Assembly: GCA_006503535.1 (NCBI GenBank)
Contig: QYRS01000002.1
Coordinates: 3,534,001-3,598,000, forward strand
Reading direction: 5' to 3'
DNA: 64,000 nt
Source of the DNA: Arthrinium phaeospermum
Taxonomy: Eukaryota > Ascomycota > Sordariomycetes > Amphisphaeriales > Apiosporaceae
The translations under genes and the position numbers were made by a program. The number at the start of each line of letters is the position of its first letter. Position 1 is the stretch's first letter. The notes below the pieces were generated by a model that did no database searches, was not told the DNA's origin, and saw nothing but the letters and a program-made list of their open reading frames with translations. This document shows positions 13,601-26,670 of this stretch, piece by piece.

Positions 13601-15722
13601 GCCGGATTCCACCAGAGTCTCGCCTAGAATTGCCATCAGGAGCGTCGACTTACCGCTCCCGCTCGGCCCCGTGACGACATTCAACCCACCTTGAGCGAAG
13701 TCAATCGTTACATTTCTGAGCGCAAAGGTCGCTTTCTTATGCAATCGGAAAGTGGCATCCTCGATATGCAATGACCCAACATCATGTTGGGTTAGCGGCG
13801 TGACGTTGTTGAAGTAGCGATCGATCCGCTTCAGAGATACACCGGCCGCTGTGACTTGCCTAGACATACCCGTGGCCATTGCCAGATTCCGACGAATCGA
13901 TCGGATCAACGTGATGGCAGTGAACGCGACATCTGCAGTCAGAGGCTGCTTCCTGGTGGTCACATGTAGAGTAAACATCATGAGGAGGGACGCGATGGGA
14001 ACTGCCTCGGTAAGAAAATTGATCAAAACGTAGCTAGCAGAAGTTATTAGTTGAGGAACCGTGGTTCGGTCTGCAGGGCACTCACTTCATGTTGACCTTC
14101 CAGATAAGATTCTGTTCGCCTAGGCGGATCTGGCTGATTCTTTTGATGACGGCATTCTCCCAAGCGAAATACTTGACCGCTCTAATGGATGTTAAGTATT
14201 CAGTTATGGCCGAGATGCGAGAGTCCTGGATTTGTCTCTCCTTTCTCTGGAGGCCCACCATGCGCTGAGCGAGTATCACCCCGGCTGGCGACAGGACAGC
14301 CATCATCGCAATACCGACGAGAGCTGGCCAATCGAGAAGCTTGTACATACCAACGAGAGCCACCATAGTCCCAATGGGAATGCCCACGAAGATCATCATG
14401 GCGTCTCGGCCGCTTGTAATGGCGTCGATATCAGCACTCATCATGTTCGCCAACCGACCGGTAGCAGTGGCTTGGGACTTCTTTTCTCCAGCCTTGCCCT
14501 TGTCTGTGGCGGAAATCTCTTGGAACACATCGTCATCCAGCTCCATGGATCCCATTGCCTTGTAGTATAGTTCTTGGGTCATGGCCGACTTGACACGGAC
14601 AATGAGGCGAGTCGATGTGAAGATATACTGCTGGAAGGTAACAGAACGGGTCAGAGGCCCCACGAACAGGAGCACGACCCACACCCATGGGCGTATGTTG
14701 GCGGTCGTCGGGCTCTCGATATATTGCAAGAGGCGGAACAAGGCATAGGGAGCCACCAGCTCAACGGTGAAGGCTAAAGTTGCGTACACGGCCATAGTAA
14801 GGAGCTCTTTGGGGAGGAAGCGAACGAGCGTGCCCAGAGTAGAGCTCGACCTACGTCTGGCGTCCTGGATTCTGGCGAGAAGAAGCAGCGGTTCGTCATA
14901 CCACGGGAGCGTGGGGAGCTCATTCATGGTCATCTGGCGGCGGGCGCCTTTCCAGAGCAGCGGCGTAAGCCATTCATACGTGACATAGTACTCAAGCCAG
15001 CTACATGTTTCCTCGGGAGATGGCTTCTGGGCGCCGACCTTCTCGGAGAAGTCGAGGTTCAGTGACGGGGGCATCCATTCTCTTGGCGTTGCGAGCGCGA
15101 CGAAAGCGGCCGCGCTCAATGTGGCAACACTGCAGATCATCATAGTGTTCAGCCCAAAGTCCGCACCGGCGTCGACGGCCGGGAGGAGCTCTCCCACCAC
15201 AATGGACAGCCAAGCCCCCGCCAACGTAAGGTTGACCTGGTGCAAAGCAACATGTCGCCACTCAATGTCATTCACCAGTCGGACGAGGCCCAGCAGGAAG
15301 GCATACGCTAGGATGACGACGTTGGCCCAGTTGGCGCCATGTCGTACGGCAGCGACGACCATGAACGCCAGTGTAGCTGCTCGCAAGGCCTGGCTGCACA
15401 GCTCGAACGGCAGCGAGATGGACGAGGCATTTCCTTCGGGGCGGGTGACGCGCGAGAAAGACCGGTGCACGAGATGCTTAGTAACGAGCAGCACGGAGAA
15501 GATGACAAAGGCCAATTGTATATAACCAGTCTGGGCAACATGGGCTATCTCATAGGCCCATTCCAGTCTCGCTATGCTGCCATACCGCATTAGAATCAGG
15601 CCATGGCTGACGAGGGTTCATTTGACTCACCTATGCTGAGCCTCGGACAAGGCTCCCACATAGTTCTGAAGATGTAGTGGTCTGGCGATGGTGTCACCCA
15701 CGCCTAGCGGTGAGAACTCCAT
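10633..15722 (-). CDS. ABCC/MRP-type ABC transporter, full-length with TMD0
   Basis: This is an ATP-driven exporter of the ABCC group (Ybt1/Bpt1/Vmr1-like), likely vacuolar or plasma-membrane; its substrate cannot be read from sequence. Exons are 15722-15631, 15576-14086, 14033-13307, 13158-12286, 12226-11873, 11815-11750, 11691-10853 and 10741-10633, which sum to 4551 nt (1516 aa). The order is an N-terminal TMD0, TMD1, NBD1, TMD2, NBD2. NBD1 has Walker A GPSGSGKST (about 650-658), signature LSGGQ (740-744) and Walker B LLLDDIFSALD, with Asp in place of the catalytic Glu as is usual in ABCC. NBD2 has Walker A GRTGSGKST (1278-1286), a divergent signature FSHGQ (1400-1404) and a canonical LLDEATASMD. 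The start at 15722 is chosen because its 92-nt exon joins in frame through a 54-nt GTGAGT...GCAG intron with a CTAAT branch site. Intron 13306-13159 is the longest and holds an inverted repeat. Confidence 0.93.
13202..13271. repeat. inverted repeat (hairpin) inside ABC transporter intron
   Basis: Arms 13202-13220 and 13253-13271 match at 17 of 19 positions in inverted orientation, around a loop of about 32 nt. The structure lies wholly inside the 148-nt intron 13306-13159. Folding would bring the splice sites closer. It may also be a tiny palindromic insertion. Confidence 0.75.
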
Positions 15723-18700
15723 TCTCCGCTACCTCTGACGCCCAGCTTGCGATCGCATCCAATTCGACGGGCAGCGATGGACTAGGGGAGGAAGGAGGAT
15801 AGGCAAAGTAAGGAGGTATACAGTTATCAGCGATGTTGGGTGTTGATTCCGAAAGATTAACCTGGTCTTACGCCCCACTGTTGAATTGAAGTAGTACCTG
15901 GGGCAGGTTGGGAGGCAGAATGGGCGACTCCGGTGCGGCAAGGTGATACTACTACGCAACGCTTTACAATATGATTATGTGGTGTAGCTCGACTTAGGCC
16001 TAACCCGCAAATATACGTCGAAGTTGGACTGAACCGTCCTTGTACAGGAAAGAGCGGTCTTGCCGATAATGGGCATGTCCACGGCACTAGGAGCGGTTTT
16101 GCGATAAGCGCTGATGATGTTCAGCTGCAGCAGCCTAATTCACACAGATGACGGGGGCATCTCAACTCCAAGCGGAAGCGCGACCGTGGCCGGAGATATC
16201 GGTGCCCCATAGCGGCAGGTGATGATCTAATGCAATCTGTATTCATCGTTCCGATTCCGAACTCCGCGACGTCGTTTGGCTTGTTCGATGTCTATTAGCT
16301 CTTGCCCATGCGGCTCTTCATCCACGATGCTAGTCATTAGTGGTGCAAGCTTAGACTAACGAGGAAGATGAGACACGATAACATAGGGCCTGCCATATCT
16401 AATCACGAATATGAGGCTGCATCTCATTGACTCTATAGGTGTAGTTCGTATCGATAGGTAGATATATATATACCTAGATATGTACTCACAGTACATACCA
16501 AGTGTGCTCGCCCAGAAAATGCGAGCTCAAGGCCATTGTGCTATCCGAGTCGGTGCATACGGCCGTGGAGTCCCGACACAAGTCCATACGCCGGATCATA
16601 TTCCGATATGCCTGGTCAGCATATCCAGAAGACTTGGCGCGGGGAAACATCTCAGCCGCACCTAATTCGAATGAAGCACAAAAGATTTACATGGCGAATG
16701 AAGAGGTAAAAATAGAACCGACTCCAGCGTAGCGAGTCGTGAAGGTTTGCTAGGCTGGCAAGTGGCTGACAAAAGCATGGCTTGGATTTAATTACTGTAT
16801 TTACAGTAACCGTCAGCGTGAGACCTATTGACCAGCATCAGCCCACCCATCAGCTTGTGGCCTGCGTTGACTGCTCGGTAGAAGCCGGAGAGCAAATCTG
16901 CTGACGCGTAGTTGGGGCGAATGAGCAGTGCGCAGAACAGTCAATGTTTTCCATTTGCGGTGCTCTTTTAGTCGTCGATTCCATAGCTTCATGTTACACT
17001 ATTGGCTGAAAAGACCAGCCCAACGACGTACCCTCCGGCACATCTGGAAGGGCAGAAATGGGATGGATCGCATTGGCCATTTACCAACATCCTGTGTAGA
17101 GTAGAGTAGAGTTCTGCCATCCAAAGAACATCGTGCTCGTGCCCAGGGATAAGTGTCTACATATATAGTAAGAACCCTGTCAAAAGTTGAGGTAGCAAAT
17201 AACGAACATGAGACCAATTTGGCAAAACGGGTGCGGAATGTGTTTTCTACCCGTGTTTCCAAGGCCTGGGATACCAAACCACCGGGTGTAACAATCACCC
17301 TCGAGAGTTGTGTACGGAGTACTGACAGCAAACCAGAATCCTTCATGCTCTCGTCCGCTTTGGGCCTTTTACCAGCATCCTCCGTCCATCGTGTCCAAGG
17401 AAGCGGTCATTGGTGCTTGAAGGCTTGGAAACATGCACGCAACGTACGATCAAGGCGAGAAGCACATGACAGTCCCTGCCTTCGCTGAAGGGGGGAAGTG
17501 GGAGAAAGAACGCTGGTTCAGAGAATCAGCACCAGAAACAATGGACTGGTACTTAACCTAGTCTAGGAACGGGAATCGCATGGGAGTTTTTACATCGCAT
17601 TGCCTCGGACCTCTGTCTTCAGAACCTCCTCTCTCGACGCCCCGACCCAATCGAGTTCAGATTCATGATGTACATACAAGTAGGTAGAGGTCGCGAGCAA
17701 TGAGAGGGCGGGAAGGGGTAAAAGTGGCGTCAAACCTGCATCCTTCTTGAGTGAGATCTGCAAGATATAGGGTTTAGAAAAAAACAACCAAAGAGCCCAC
17801 ATCCCCTCGGGACTCGTACCGCGGAGCAGGCCAACAAAGAGGCGGCAAGCGGCTCTCATAGCTGGTACTTGTGCTTGGTCAACCGCACAAAGGTTGCCAG
17901 CCAGACCGGAGACGCAGCCGGCGGGGGCCCCCATTCGCGGGCTTGCATGCAACGCAAGGAAATGACAAGTCATGCGCGGATATGGACCAAGACCAGGCAC
18001 AAAGGCCCGGCCCAGCACAACAATAGAGCTCGGAGCGCACCACAACCAGACAACCTAGCGCATATCGTGCGTTTCTATAGACACGTACATATGGCGCGCC
18101 TTACTTCTCTAGCCATAACCAGCCTTGATATCGCGGCCAGGATAGGGCAGGGGAAGGGAGTTTTGATCAATAAGCGGCCGTGCCATTCAACGGGACATTG
18201 CGGGCACGGTTAATTTCGCATTGCCCCGATACGATCGACCACCTCCAGAGCTCCCGGTGGGCCAGAAGTGAGGCAGATGCACCGCATCGGAGAACAAACA
18301 GTGCCGACCTTCCCAGGCCGTTGTGTCATTGGCCTGGGCCGTCGGGCGATCGCAGCAATTGAAGCTTACACACAGATGCCCGGCAACAGTTTGTGGACAT
18401 ATGCAACCCGAGCACTTCCCATCCCAGGGTACCACAGCAACAGATCTGCTTAGCGAGAAGCAGGCGGGCTCTTCACTATGGGTTACATTGATGAGCTTTG
18501 CAGGAGAAGATAGGGCTGCTGGGTTTATTGGGCACTTATATTAGGTAGACTGCAGGGACTCCAGGCAACGATAAGGCCACCGGCATAATGACGTTCTTTC
18601 TGAGATATCAAATATCACATCTTCGAGGGGCGGTAGCTACCCGCCGTGCTGACAACTAAGACATACATCATCGGAATATGCCCGAATATCAAACCTATCC

Positions 18701-19168
18701 ATTGCCTTAGGCCCTGCTCCAGGCTTTGGGGACAAGGAGAAAGGGCACTTCCGCCCTCGCAAAACCGACTGCGCATGACAGATCTGACCGCAACTCAGAA
18801 GCAGGAAGCAACATTCAATGTGACAGAGTCGAGCGCTGATTACCAAAACATGAGCACAAAAATGGGGTGTATTCTCAATAGACACGGAGAGAACATGTGC
18901 TCCCCAAACAGCGTATTTCTGGAGAGCGCACAGGGTCGGGAAATCCATACTTTCGGGTAGCAGTACCCTGTTTCACGATCTGGAGACTGGCGAAGATGGC
19001 ATCAGTGCCACAACGTATGGGATAAGCGAACGATTGTCTAGTATTCTCACTCAACTACCCTTAGATGCTATCTCGTGTTGCTGCCAACGAGCAAACTGCT
19101 CGACGAACCGCATGTCGTACCAGCTGGTTATCTTGGCGCAAATACAGGCTAACCGTTTTGATGTCGCT
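15723..19168. other. intergenic, 3.4 kb, no supported gene
   Basis: This lies upstream of the ABC transporter and downstream of FKBP12. It holds only short frames, an AT-dinucleotide patch near 16455-16480, and one TACGGAGTA motif at 17313-17321. A 151-codon minus-strand frame at 17590-18045 shows no domain or family resemblance. Confidence 0.5.
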
Positions 19169-19964
19169 CTAGTTGATCTTCTTGAGCTCGACGTCGCTAA
19201 AGACTCGGATTAGCAAGTTGAACCGAGTGGGGTTCCGCAAGACGTGGTTGAGAGTAGCTTACAAGATCAGATCCGAGTTGGGGGGAATGTGACCGGGGAA
19301 GCCGCTGTGTAAATGATTATTAGTACATGTATTAGAGAAAGCTCGTGACGCAAGCCGAGATACACAATGTCGACTTGAGTGCTGCTCGGCCTATTGGAGG
19401 GGAAGCGCAATGGTATGGGGCGGGTGAATGGATCGCTTACCGAGAGCCGTAGGCGAAGTCACTGTCCAATGGTGTTAGTCAAGGCCTCTGTTGAGAGTTG
19501 ATATGGTATTGAGGAACTTGCCTGGAGATGGTCAGGGTAGCCTTCTCGCCAACCTTCATCTGGGTAACGCCCTCATCCCAGCCTGTAGACATGGACGGTT
19601 AGCCGAGGATCCAATTCGAATCCCGAGTACACAATGTTGAACCATACCCTTGATGACTTGACCGACACCGATGGTGGTCTCGAAGTCGCCGCGGCCAACG
19701 GAAGAGTCGAACCTAGACACGCAGTGTCAGTTAATTTCGCAATCAAAAGGAAGACCAGACGGCCCTGACGTCACGCCGTCCCCAGGGCCGCGAACATGAA
19801 CCGTGTGGAGGGGGGAGGAGGAGGAGGGGTAGCGCATACTTGTTGCCCTTGGACTCGGGCTTGGAGGTGTCCTTGAGCCAGCCAGTGTACTCGATGGTGA
19901 CGGACTGGCCAACCTGGGGGATGGCGCCGGAGCCCTCCTTGATGGTGGTCTTGGTAACACCCAT
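19169..19964 (-). CDS. fpr1: FKBP12-type peptidyl-prolyl cis-trans isomerase
   Basis: This is a small cytosolic prolyl isomerase and the expected receptor for FK506 and rapamycin. Six exons (19964-19840, 19712-19648, 19582-19522, 19461-19441, 19304-19263, 19196-19169) sum to 342 nt, giving 113 aa, the normal length for a one-domain FKBP. All pocket residues of the family are present: Tyr26, Phe43, Asp44, Phe52, Val61-Ile62, Trp65, Tyr88 and Phe105. Hallmarks are GQVIKGWDEG and GFPGHIPPNSDL. Intron 19521-19462 begins GCAAGT and ends CAG with a GACTAAC branch site, so it is a GC-AG intron; the other four are GT-AG. A CT-rich leader (minus strand, roughly 20110-19965) precedes the start, fitting a well-expressed housekeeping gene. 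Confidence 0.96.
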
Positions 19965-22900
19965 TGTGAAGAAGATGTGTGTATGTGCGGTTTGAAGTGG
20001 TTTATGGAGAGAGAGTTTGTGGATGGAGGGGGAGGAAGCTTGAATGTTTGGGCCCGGACGTGAGGTAGGTGAAGTAGTAGACGTAGCCGTGGTGGGGTAA
20101 AGAAAGCTCTGTGTGGGAGTGGGATGTTTAGCGTGCTTAATTCCAAGGCGAAGGAGAGGAGGCAGATTGGAAGTTGTCGACAATTGAGGGGTGGATAGCG
20201 TGGAAAGCGGTGGATACTTATCTGATGTAGCATACACTATCTCCAACCGAGTCTTTGGTCAGCTGGAGGGGTTGTCGTCTAAACCGCCAAAGCCTCCCCC
20301 GTCACAACCTGGCGTGAAGCAGCGAGTTGCAAGATGTTGTCAGGCAGGGCTGCTGATGTGCTGGCATATGCGCGCTGCATCTCAAATGGGATGCTTAGGT
20401 AGGCCAAGATATTCGCCCAAAGATTATGATAGATCACATCGCATACGGAGCCAGAGAGAGAGGGAGCATGCCGTCTCGACACCAGACGAACTACAAGCTC
20501 AAGGTATCTGGATTTCGTGGTACATAGTCGGCATGCTATAGGCTGATCATCAATGGTAGGTAGGTAATCACGAAACGGACCAGCCCGACACAGCTTCCAT
20601 CAACTAGGGTACTTGATCTAGGTTACCCAGAACAAGGGGGTTTGGGCTCGATCATTGATCTTGCAGTTGCTGGGTCTCGAAATGGCCGCTTCTGTGTCGC
20701 CATCCCAACCGGATCACGAGGTGATTGGCTTGACCTATGGATGCTTGTACGACGCACAACCTACCAACTTCCGAGCCCAAGTAGTGCCAGGACTGGATAC
20801 TTCCTGTGTGTCCTTGAGTGTGGTTCATGATCTTGGGTTCTGCGATAGGTATGACCAGGACTCTGCGTGACGCATCCAGCAGCTTCGGTGAGTGTTTGAT
20901 GTTTCGACGCCATCACCGTCTCAATGCCAACCCCAGCAGCTCATGCCCTGAACAGAAGAACCCTGATATGCACGTTATGGCCCGATGGACAGCAAACATG
21001 GGACCGGCAGCTCAGATCATTTCCATTAAGAGTACAGCGGAAAGCCAGTTGAAGCAATTGAAGATTGTGAGGATACCTACGGAGTAGATAGTAAGCATTA
21101 GGTAGTTGCATACATGTTAAGTAGGTGCGTGCGGTTATTATACTATGACGTCAGTGCAGCGTTCACCTCTGCAAATACTGACCCCTTCCTCTCACCTTTG
21201 CATGATGCGACAGCCGCGTCGATCTTGAGGGGACCTGTCACCATCTACCGAATAGCTCTTTGGCGCAAACCGCGCAGCTGATCACTTGTCAAAACGCCCA
21301 TCTACTAAGCTGCATATACTCGTATGCGCGCCCTTATTCACGCGATATCCTAGTACCGTTTGGGTGTTGCTTGCGAGCATCCTTTCGCCTAAGGCGTGAT
21401 TGGCATCGGGAGCAGATGCTTACCGGATTGGCGGCTTGGGGGCACCATAAACCGAAGGATGTCTTGTCAGGGTCTTCGGGATCACCCAGGCTGCTAGTGT
21501 CCGAGTATGCGGTGAAGGGTTTGATACGTTCGCCGCATACCCCGCACACATCATCGCGGGGCAACGAGGCGACAAGGGCTAGCAGTGGTGGAGGCGATTC
21601 GCGACAAAGACGTCAATCCTAACCGACTGCATTCCTAGAAAGTTTGAAGCTCGTCTGCTTGCACTGAGCACCCCTTGAAACATCTGACGTAGGCTGCGTT
21701 GATGAGGACCCTATGTACTTGCCCCTACACATGTCAAGGTGCCTAGCATGCCACAGCCGGCAAGCCGAGTGAGGAATGGTGATGTGATATGCCACGGCTT
21801 ACTCGCGAACCAAAGCTTGTAAAGCCCGGAAGTCTTCCGCGGCGAAAAGACAAGTGCATGGAGGTGTCGACGTCACCCGTGACTCGGGGGAGTCGTCTGA
21901 TTTGGCCCAACTCCTGCTCGTAGGGAGATAGCAAGTCGAAAGCCTCACTCTATGATCTGGCAGACCCGAAGGCCAACCTCGATCCCATGGTATCTCTTCC
22001 TTGGTGCTGTCGCTGGAATGAGACGGCGAGCGAAGACGGGGGACGGGTACCCCACCAGAGGCCATGACAATCCGGTATTCTTGTGCACTTGTAGTACAGG
22101 ACTCCGCGCATTCAATGCCGGAGAAGGCATCGAAACCTAGAATTACCATATGGTATGGCCCGTCCAGGACTGTCGTGGTGGCGTAGAGCCGTCAGCAGCA
22201 GCTAAGTGCGCCTAAGCATCCCTGAAAGTAAAGGATGTAGGTATGGTATGTGATGTAGTGGCGTGCTTGCGTGCTTCACATGGCTAAGGAGAAACATGGA
22301 ACACCATTCTGGTCTGGTGATCAACCATGCGATGCGGCCACGGCCGTCATCCAGGTATATCTTCACATCCAGGCGAGGCATGCTATCCCAAAAATGTAGT
22401 CACCTTGTAAGTTGCAACCTACTCCCCAGCTTGCTCTCCCTGTAATATGTCGGAGTACCAAGTAGACTACATTGGACGGCAACACAAAGACCGTCGGCCA
22501 CTAGAACCTTACGTAGTGGCTGAGCAGTGGTTCAATGGCGAAATGAGGCCGTGCCTGTTGGCAGAGTTACTTATCTGATGAAACACAGCGTCTGCAATTA
22601 CGTGCATTCTGTCTTTCGTGGACGGAGAAGTGGCGAGGCTGTGAAGGGGCACCGAAGTGTTACAATTGGCACTGCCGGTTGTAATGAGGGAATCTATGTA
22701 GATTGTGGAGGTGAAGGGCGACCGTTCATTCTTGGCCAAAGTCGGAGAGCTCTGCTCTGCTTGGGTAATGAATGGGTTAAGCAGTCAATGTGTGTGGTAC
22801 GCAGACCACCAAACCGCAATATGCAATGGTAAGTTCCAGCAAGGGCCCCCTTCTCCCCGGGCATTCCATATGTAAACAATCATTTATTGATCACGTGCGA

Positions 22901-25900
22901 CACACAACCAGATCTCTACCTGATGTGTTCTCTGAATTGCGACATTGATAGCACTGGTAAACTGTGCACGAGGTATCTTGGATACGCTCGCGTTTTTTGC
23001 CATATGATAGATGGAGCTAGAGAAGAGGGGCAGACACCCGCATTGCTCAACATCGCGGGACCTGAGCTAGTCAGGTACAGACTTCAAGGCTCGGCTGATT
23101 GGAGTGCACCGGCGCGTCAAGCTACTCGAGGCCGGGCGATATGGATTCTTGAATAGCATGCTTTTCAGCTTGGACAAATGCGACCCACGTGTTCCAACTG
23201 GCTATGGAGCCCTTCACGATCAGAACAACCCGAGATTATCGGCAAGACAATGCGACGTGATGAACTGCCGGATCCTGTCAACTCGGATCAGGGGGAAAGG
23301 CAATCTTGTTGGGCTATATCGTACCAGTCATTGCCAATTGATGTATGCAGTTGTCAGTAATGCTCCGGTACTCATTTGACGGGGCCCAGCCTTGTCGATC
23401 TTTACTTGTTAGGTAGAAGAATCGAAGACGACCTAGACCTTTTTACTTCCTCTTCTCACCATGCCTTGTACGTCTAGCAGGCTGTGCGTGAAGGAAATTA
23501 TTGCTGCCGGTGCTCACAGACCATGTGCTCACCAGGTCCCCAGACTCCCAGACAGGCTCTGGATGCCCACCAACATAGCCAGTATTTGTGTGTGTGTGCA
23601 ACCGCGCATCTGCAAGCAAAAGGAGCATGATATTCTTGCCCAAGAATCCTGTAAATATTGAATGCATTGCTTGCAAATAGTAATCATGCGAAGTATATTA
23701 GGACATATCGCCTACGACAACTGCTCACCATGCATTATCTGGGAGGGATTGAAATTGGGCCTCCCCTCGAGTATGGAGATGTCGGCCCAGTCAAGGAAGG
23801 CAAGGGCAAGGAGCTCGACAAAACGAGATTGCGACGAAAGGCTTGCAAAGCGTGCGAGGCGTGTAGCTGCCGAACGCGGTAATGCCAATCATCAAGGCAC
23901 GACTCATGTTGAGGAAGTTGTCGGTTTATTGGATATCGAAAAAGAAAAACATGCAGAGATTGCTGGTGAATCAGTCACTGCCAACCTCCTCCCTCGATAA
24001 CGTTCAATGTCTGTGACTTGGACTGTTGCTCACCTCTTGCAGACTGCAAGCAAGCAAGGCGCGGCAAGACACTTGGAAGTCTAGCTTAGTTGGAGGAGGG
24101 GTGGGGGACTTGGATCAATAATACTACCATACCGCAGCGCAGCGCAGCGCGGGCAAGCGCAGGGCAGAAAATCGACAGGGGAGCTTGGTGCTTGGGGAGG
24201 CGGTATGGGTCTGATTTCCGGTTAGAGCCACCTGAAATCTAAATTGCGTACGCTAGGCAGATCCCTTGCCGAATCAAGAAACGCTCCCGGTAGGGAACGA
24301 CATGCAGGTCAAGATTTCTGTCCGTTTCTATCAGGCACGCCTAAGCACGCCTAGGCACGACCCTTCTAACCCTGCAGCCCGTCTACTTGTGAGATTACCT
24401 GTCGGCGCCATTGCGTGACGGCCAGGGCGCAGGTATCGGCCATGTATTCTCGCCCTCCCACGTTTTGGCCGTCTTTCTCGATTTGGATCCTAGACGGCGC
24501 CATCCAAGCCTCCTGCTCCACCCGCATTTATTAGCAGCGAACACACAATGGACACGCTCGCTGATGGTGTGCAACCCGTTGCGTGTGCCTGTCGGTGCTC
24601 TCGACACGGGGTTTTCTTTTGTTTTCGCTGCTGCTGCGAAAACAATTTGCGCACAACCTTGGCAGCTTCCTATCCCGGCGCAACGGCAAAATAGCAAGAT
24701 GCACGACAGGTGCTGGGGAGAGATCACCCCGATCGCTTCAATCAACCTGAGTTGCAGGTTGTCGCAAGCAAACTCTGTGGGGTGGCCTGACCTCTCTCTG
24801 ATCGATGCTGCCCATCAACACCACCAAGGCACCAGTAGCGACAACCACAGCCATGGCGTCCTGTGCATGGATATGGCGATTCACAATATTGAATCTGCAT
24901 TTCCGCAATCCGACCTGCCGCCCGTGTGGCAGGTCTGAGCCGCTCGCTCCGCATATCCCGTCTATTGAGGCGCCCCGTCGAGGTCTGCCGACGAAAGCAT
25001 GCCTGGTAGGTAGTATCCCGTGTGAAGGTGTGTTGATGGAGGTTTTATTCCTTAAGCCGACGCGCCCAGGTCGCCATCACCCATCTCATGGAAATTGCCT
25101 GCAGATGGGGGTCGATGATCGGCCAATAAACCGCCCTGCGATGCCCTGCTTGCTTGCTGTCTTGGGGTAGTACATACATACGACTATTTGCCTGCGCCAC
25201 GAGGGGACTCCCAGGATCCGAATGGGGAATCAATCCAGCGCTCCTTTTAACTTCGGTGACTTTTTAAATCACACGGAATACCTGGGGTCCATCGCACTAC
25301 CCACGCTAGTTCTCAGGTATTCCCCCCCCAACCTGAAGTACATACCCAGGCCTGCCTAGCGATAGTTGGCACGATGGAACGAACGTCGTGGTGCTGCATG
25401 ACCCGACGCTACAACACTATCCCCTTTTCGAGGACGGAGCGCGGCTCAGGCACTGTCGTCGTGCTGCTTTTTCTTAACAGTGCCGATTGCCATGCCCACC
25501 GTTTTGTCGTGTCGGGAGCAAGTCTAACCACGATAGTACGGATACACCTGGCTGTTCGTATCGGACTCGTCAAAGAAACAGAAACAAAGCCGTGTGTGTG
25601 TGTTATGCCAACCTGAATGAACTACCGTTGCCATGCTGGCGATTTGATTCCAGGTCAGATGACCATAAATCGGACGAACTGGTAGACAGGTTGAAACTTG
25701 AAAATGGTTGACCCGATTGATTCTGCTTCGATTCGAGTCCTGGCTACCGTACTGTGTTGCTAGTCCATCTGGGCCAGGTTGGAGGTGCTGCGTGCCTTGC
25801 TCCTACGGGGTCGAGTCGCTAAGAATATTACCGTATGCGCTAGGTAATTTCTGTCATCTTGGACTAACCAACCAACCGCGGGACCCCTGGTCGAAAGTCT

Positions 25901-26670
25901 GTCACCCCTGTCCCTCTCGGGCTGGTCTCTCTTGCTCGTTTCCCCCGTTGTTTCTACTGTCACCCGCATCTCTTATTTCGCTCTCCTCTCCTCCTTCACC
26001 CACCGTCCGCCTCATCCCCGTCCCTCTTTTAACACTCCTCCGCCGACATCGTAAGGTGACCCTTTCGACGACAACCTGCCTCGGCGCCGACGTCTCATTC
26101 GAATCTAGCACTTAGTACAGGCCCTTTGTACTGAGTAGGCGACTCAAGTCCACGACGAGGACATTCGGAGGCCGAGTAAACGCCAATGCATCGCTACCAA
26201 AGCATCGCTACATAGTCGTCAAGGAAATTCCAGCGACTTGACCACATATTGACGAATCTTTCGTCGTGTCACTCTTTTAAAAAAAACAACCAACAACCTA
26301 CTCTATCTCTACGCGTTAGCCGCGTATGAAAGGTACGGGTCTGAACTTTTGTTATACGGCCAAAATCTAGGTGGCCTGTCACTCGACGATCCGTGGATCC
26401 TCAATGCACACTACAGCGGCTCAGCCTGGAATCAAGAACCAAATGCTGACGACGCCTTCTTCCAACTATAGCATTCACTCGTTGACAATCCTGTCAAGTA
26501 CATTCGTTCAGAAAAAGATTGCCCTGACAAGGTCCGTCATCACTTGCTGTGTGGTCGCATTGGAATCGATGATTAACAGATCCCCAGCATAAACATTACA
26601 CCACCCCCCCTAATAACCTCTTGTGATATACTTGGACTACTATAACTTGAGGATCGAAACTTGGGCAACG
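19965..26670. other. 6.7-kb gene-poor interval between FKBP12 and msb2
   Basis: This contains the FKBP12 leader at its left end and the msb2 promoter and leader at its right end. Between them I see only short frames without domains. One minus frame (21564-21334) has two CxxC pairs but no supporting exons. Small features are a GCAGC-type repeat near 24135-24155, tandem GGCACGCCTA-like copies near 24333-24360, and a TACGGAGTA motif at 21078-21086. A lineage-specific, fragmented or noncoding gene here cannot be excluded. Confidence 0.45.
25910..26060 (+). promoter_or_regulatory. pyrimidine-rich leader/promoter tract upstream of msb2
   Basis: A long CT-rich stretch on the coding strand precedes msb2 by about 600 nt. 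Such tracts mark core promoters and transcription starts in filamentous ascomycetes, so transcription probably begins in or just after it. The leader would then be long and contain several upstream ATGs, for example at 26371 and 26403. This is inferred from composition only. Confidence 0.4.

Noticed and set aside
17590..18045. 151-codon minus-strand frame
   Set aside because: It has no domain, no signal peptide with sensible continuation, and no exon support.
21334..21564. Small minus-strand frame with two CxxC pairs, possible zinc ribbon
   Set aside because: Spacing and context match no family I know, no splice partners were found, and the frame is short enough to occur by chance.
25660..25745. 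Possible tRNA around a GATTCGAGTCC segment
   Set aside because: No consistent cloverleaf could be drawn by eye; a covariance-model search would be decisive.
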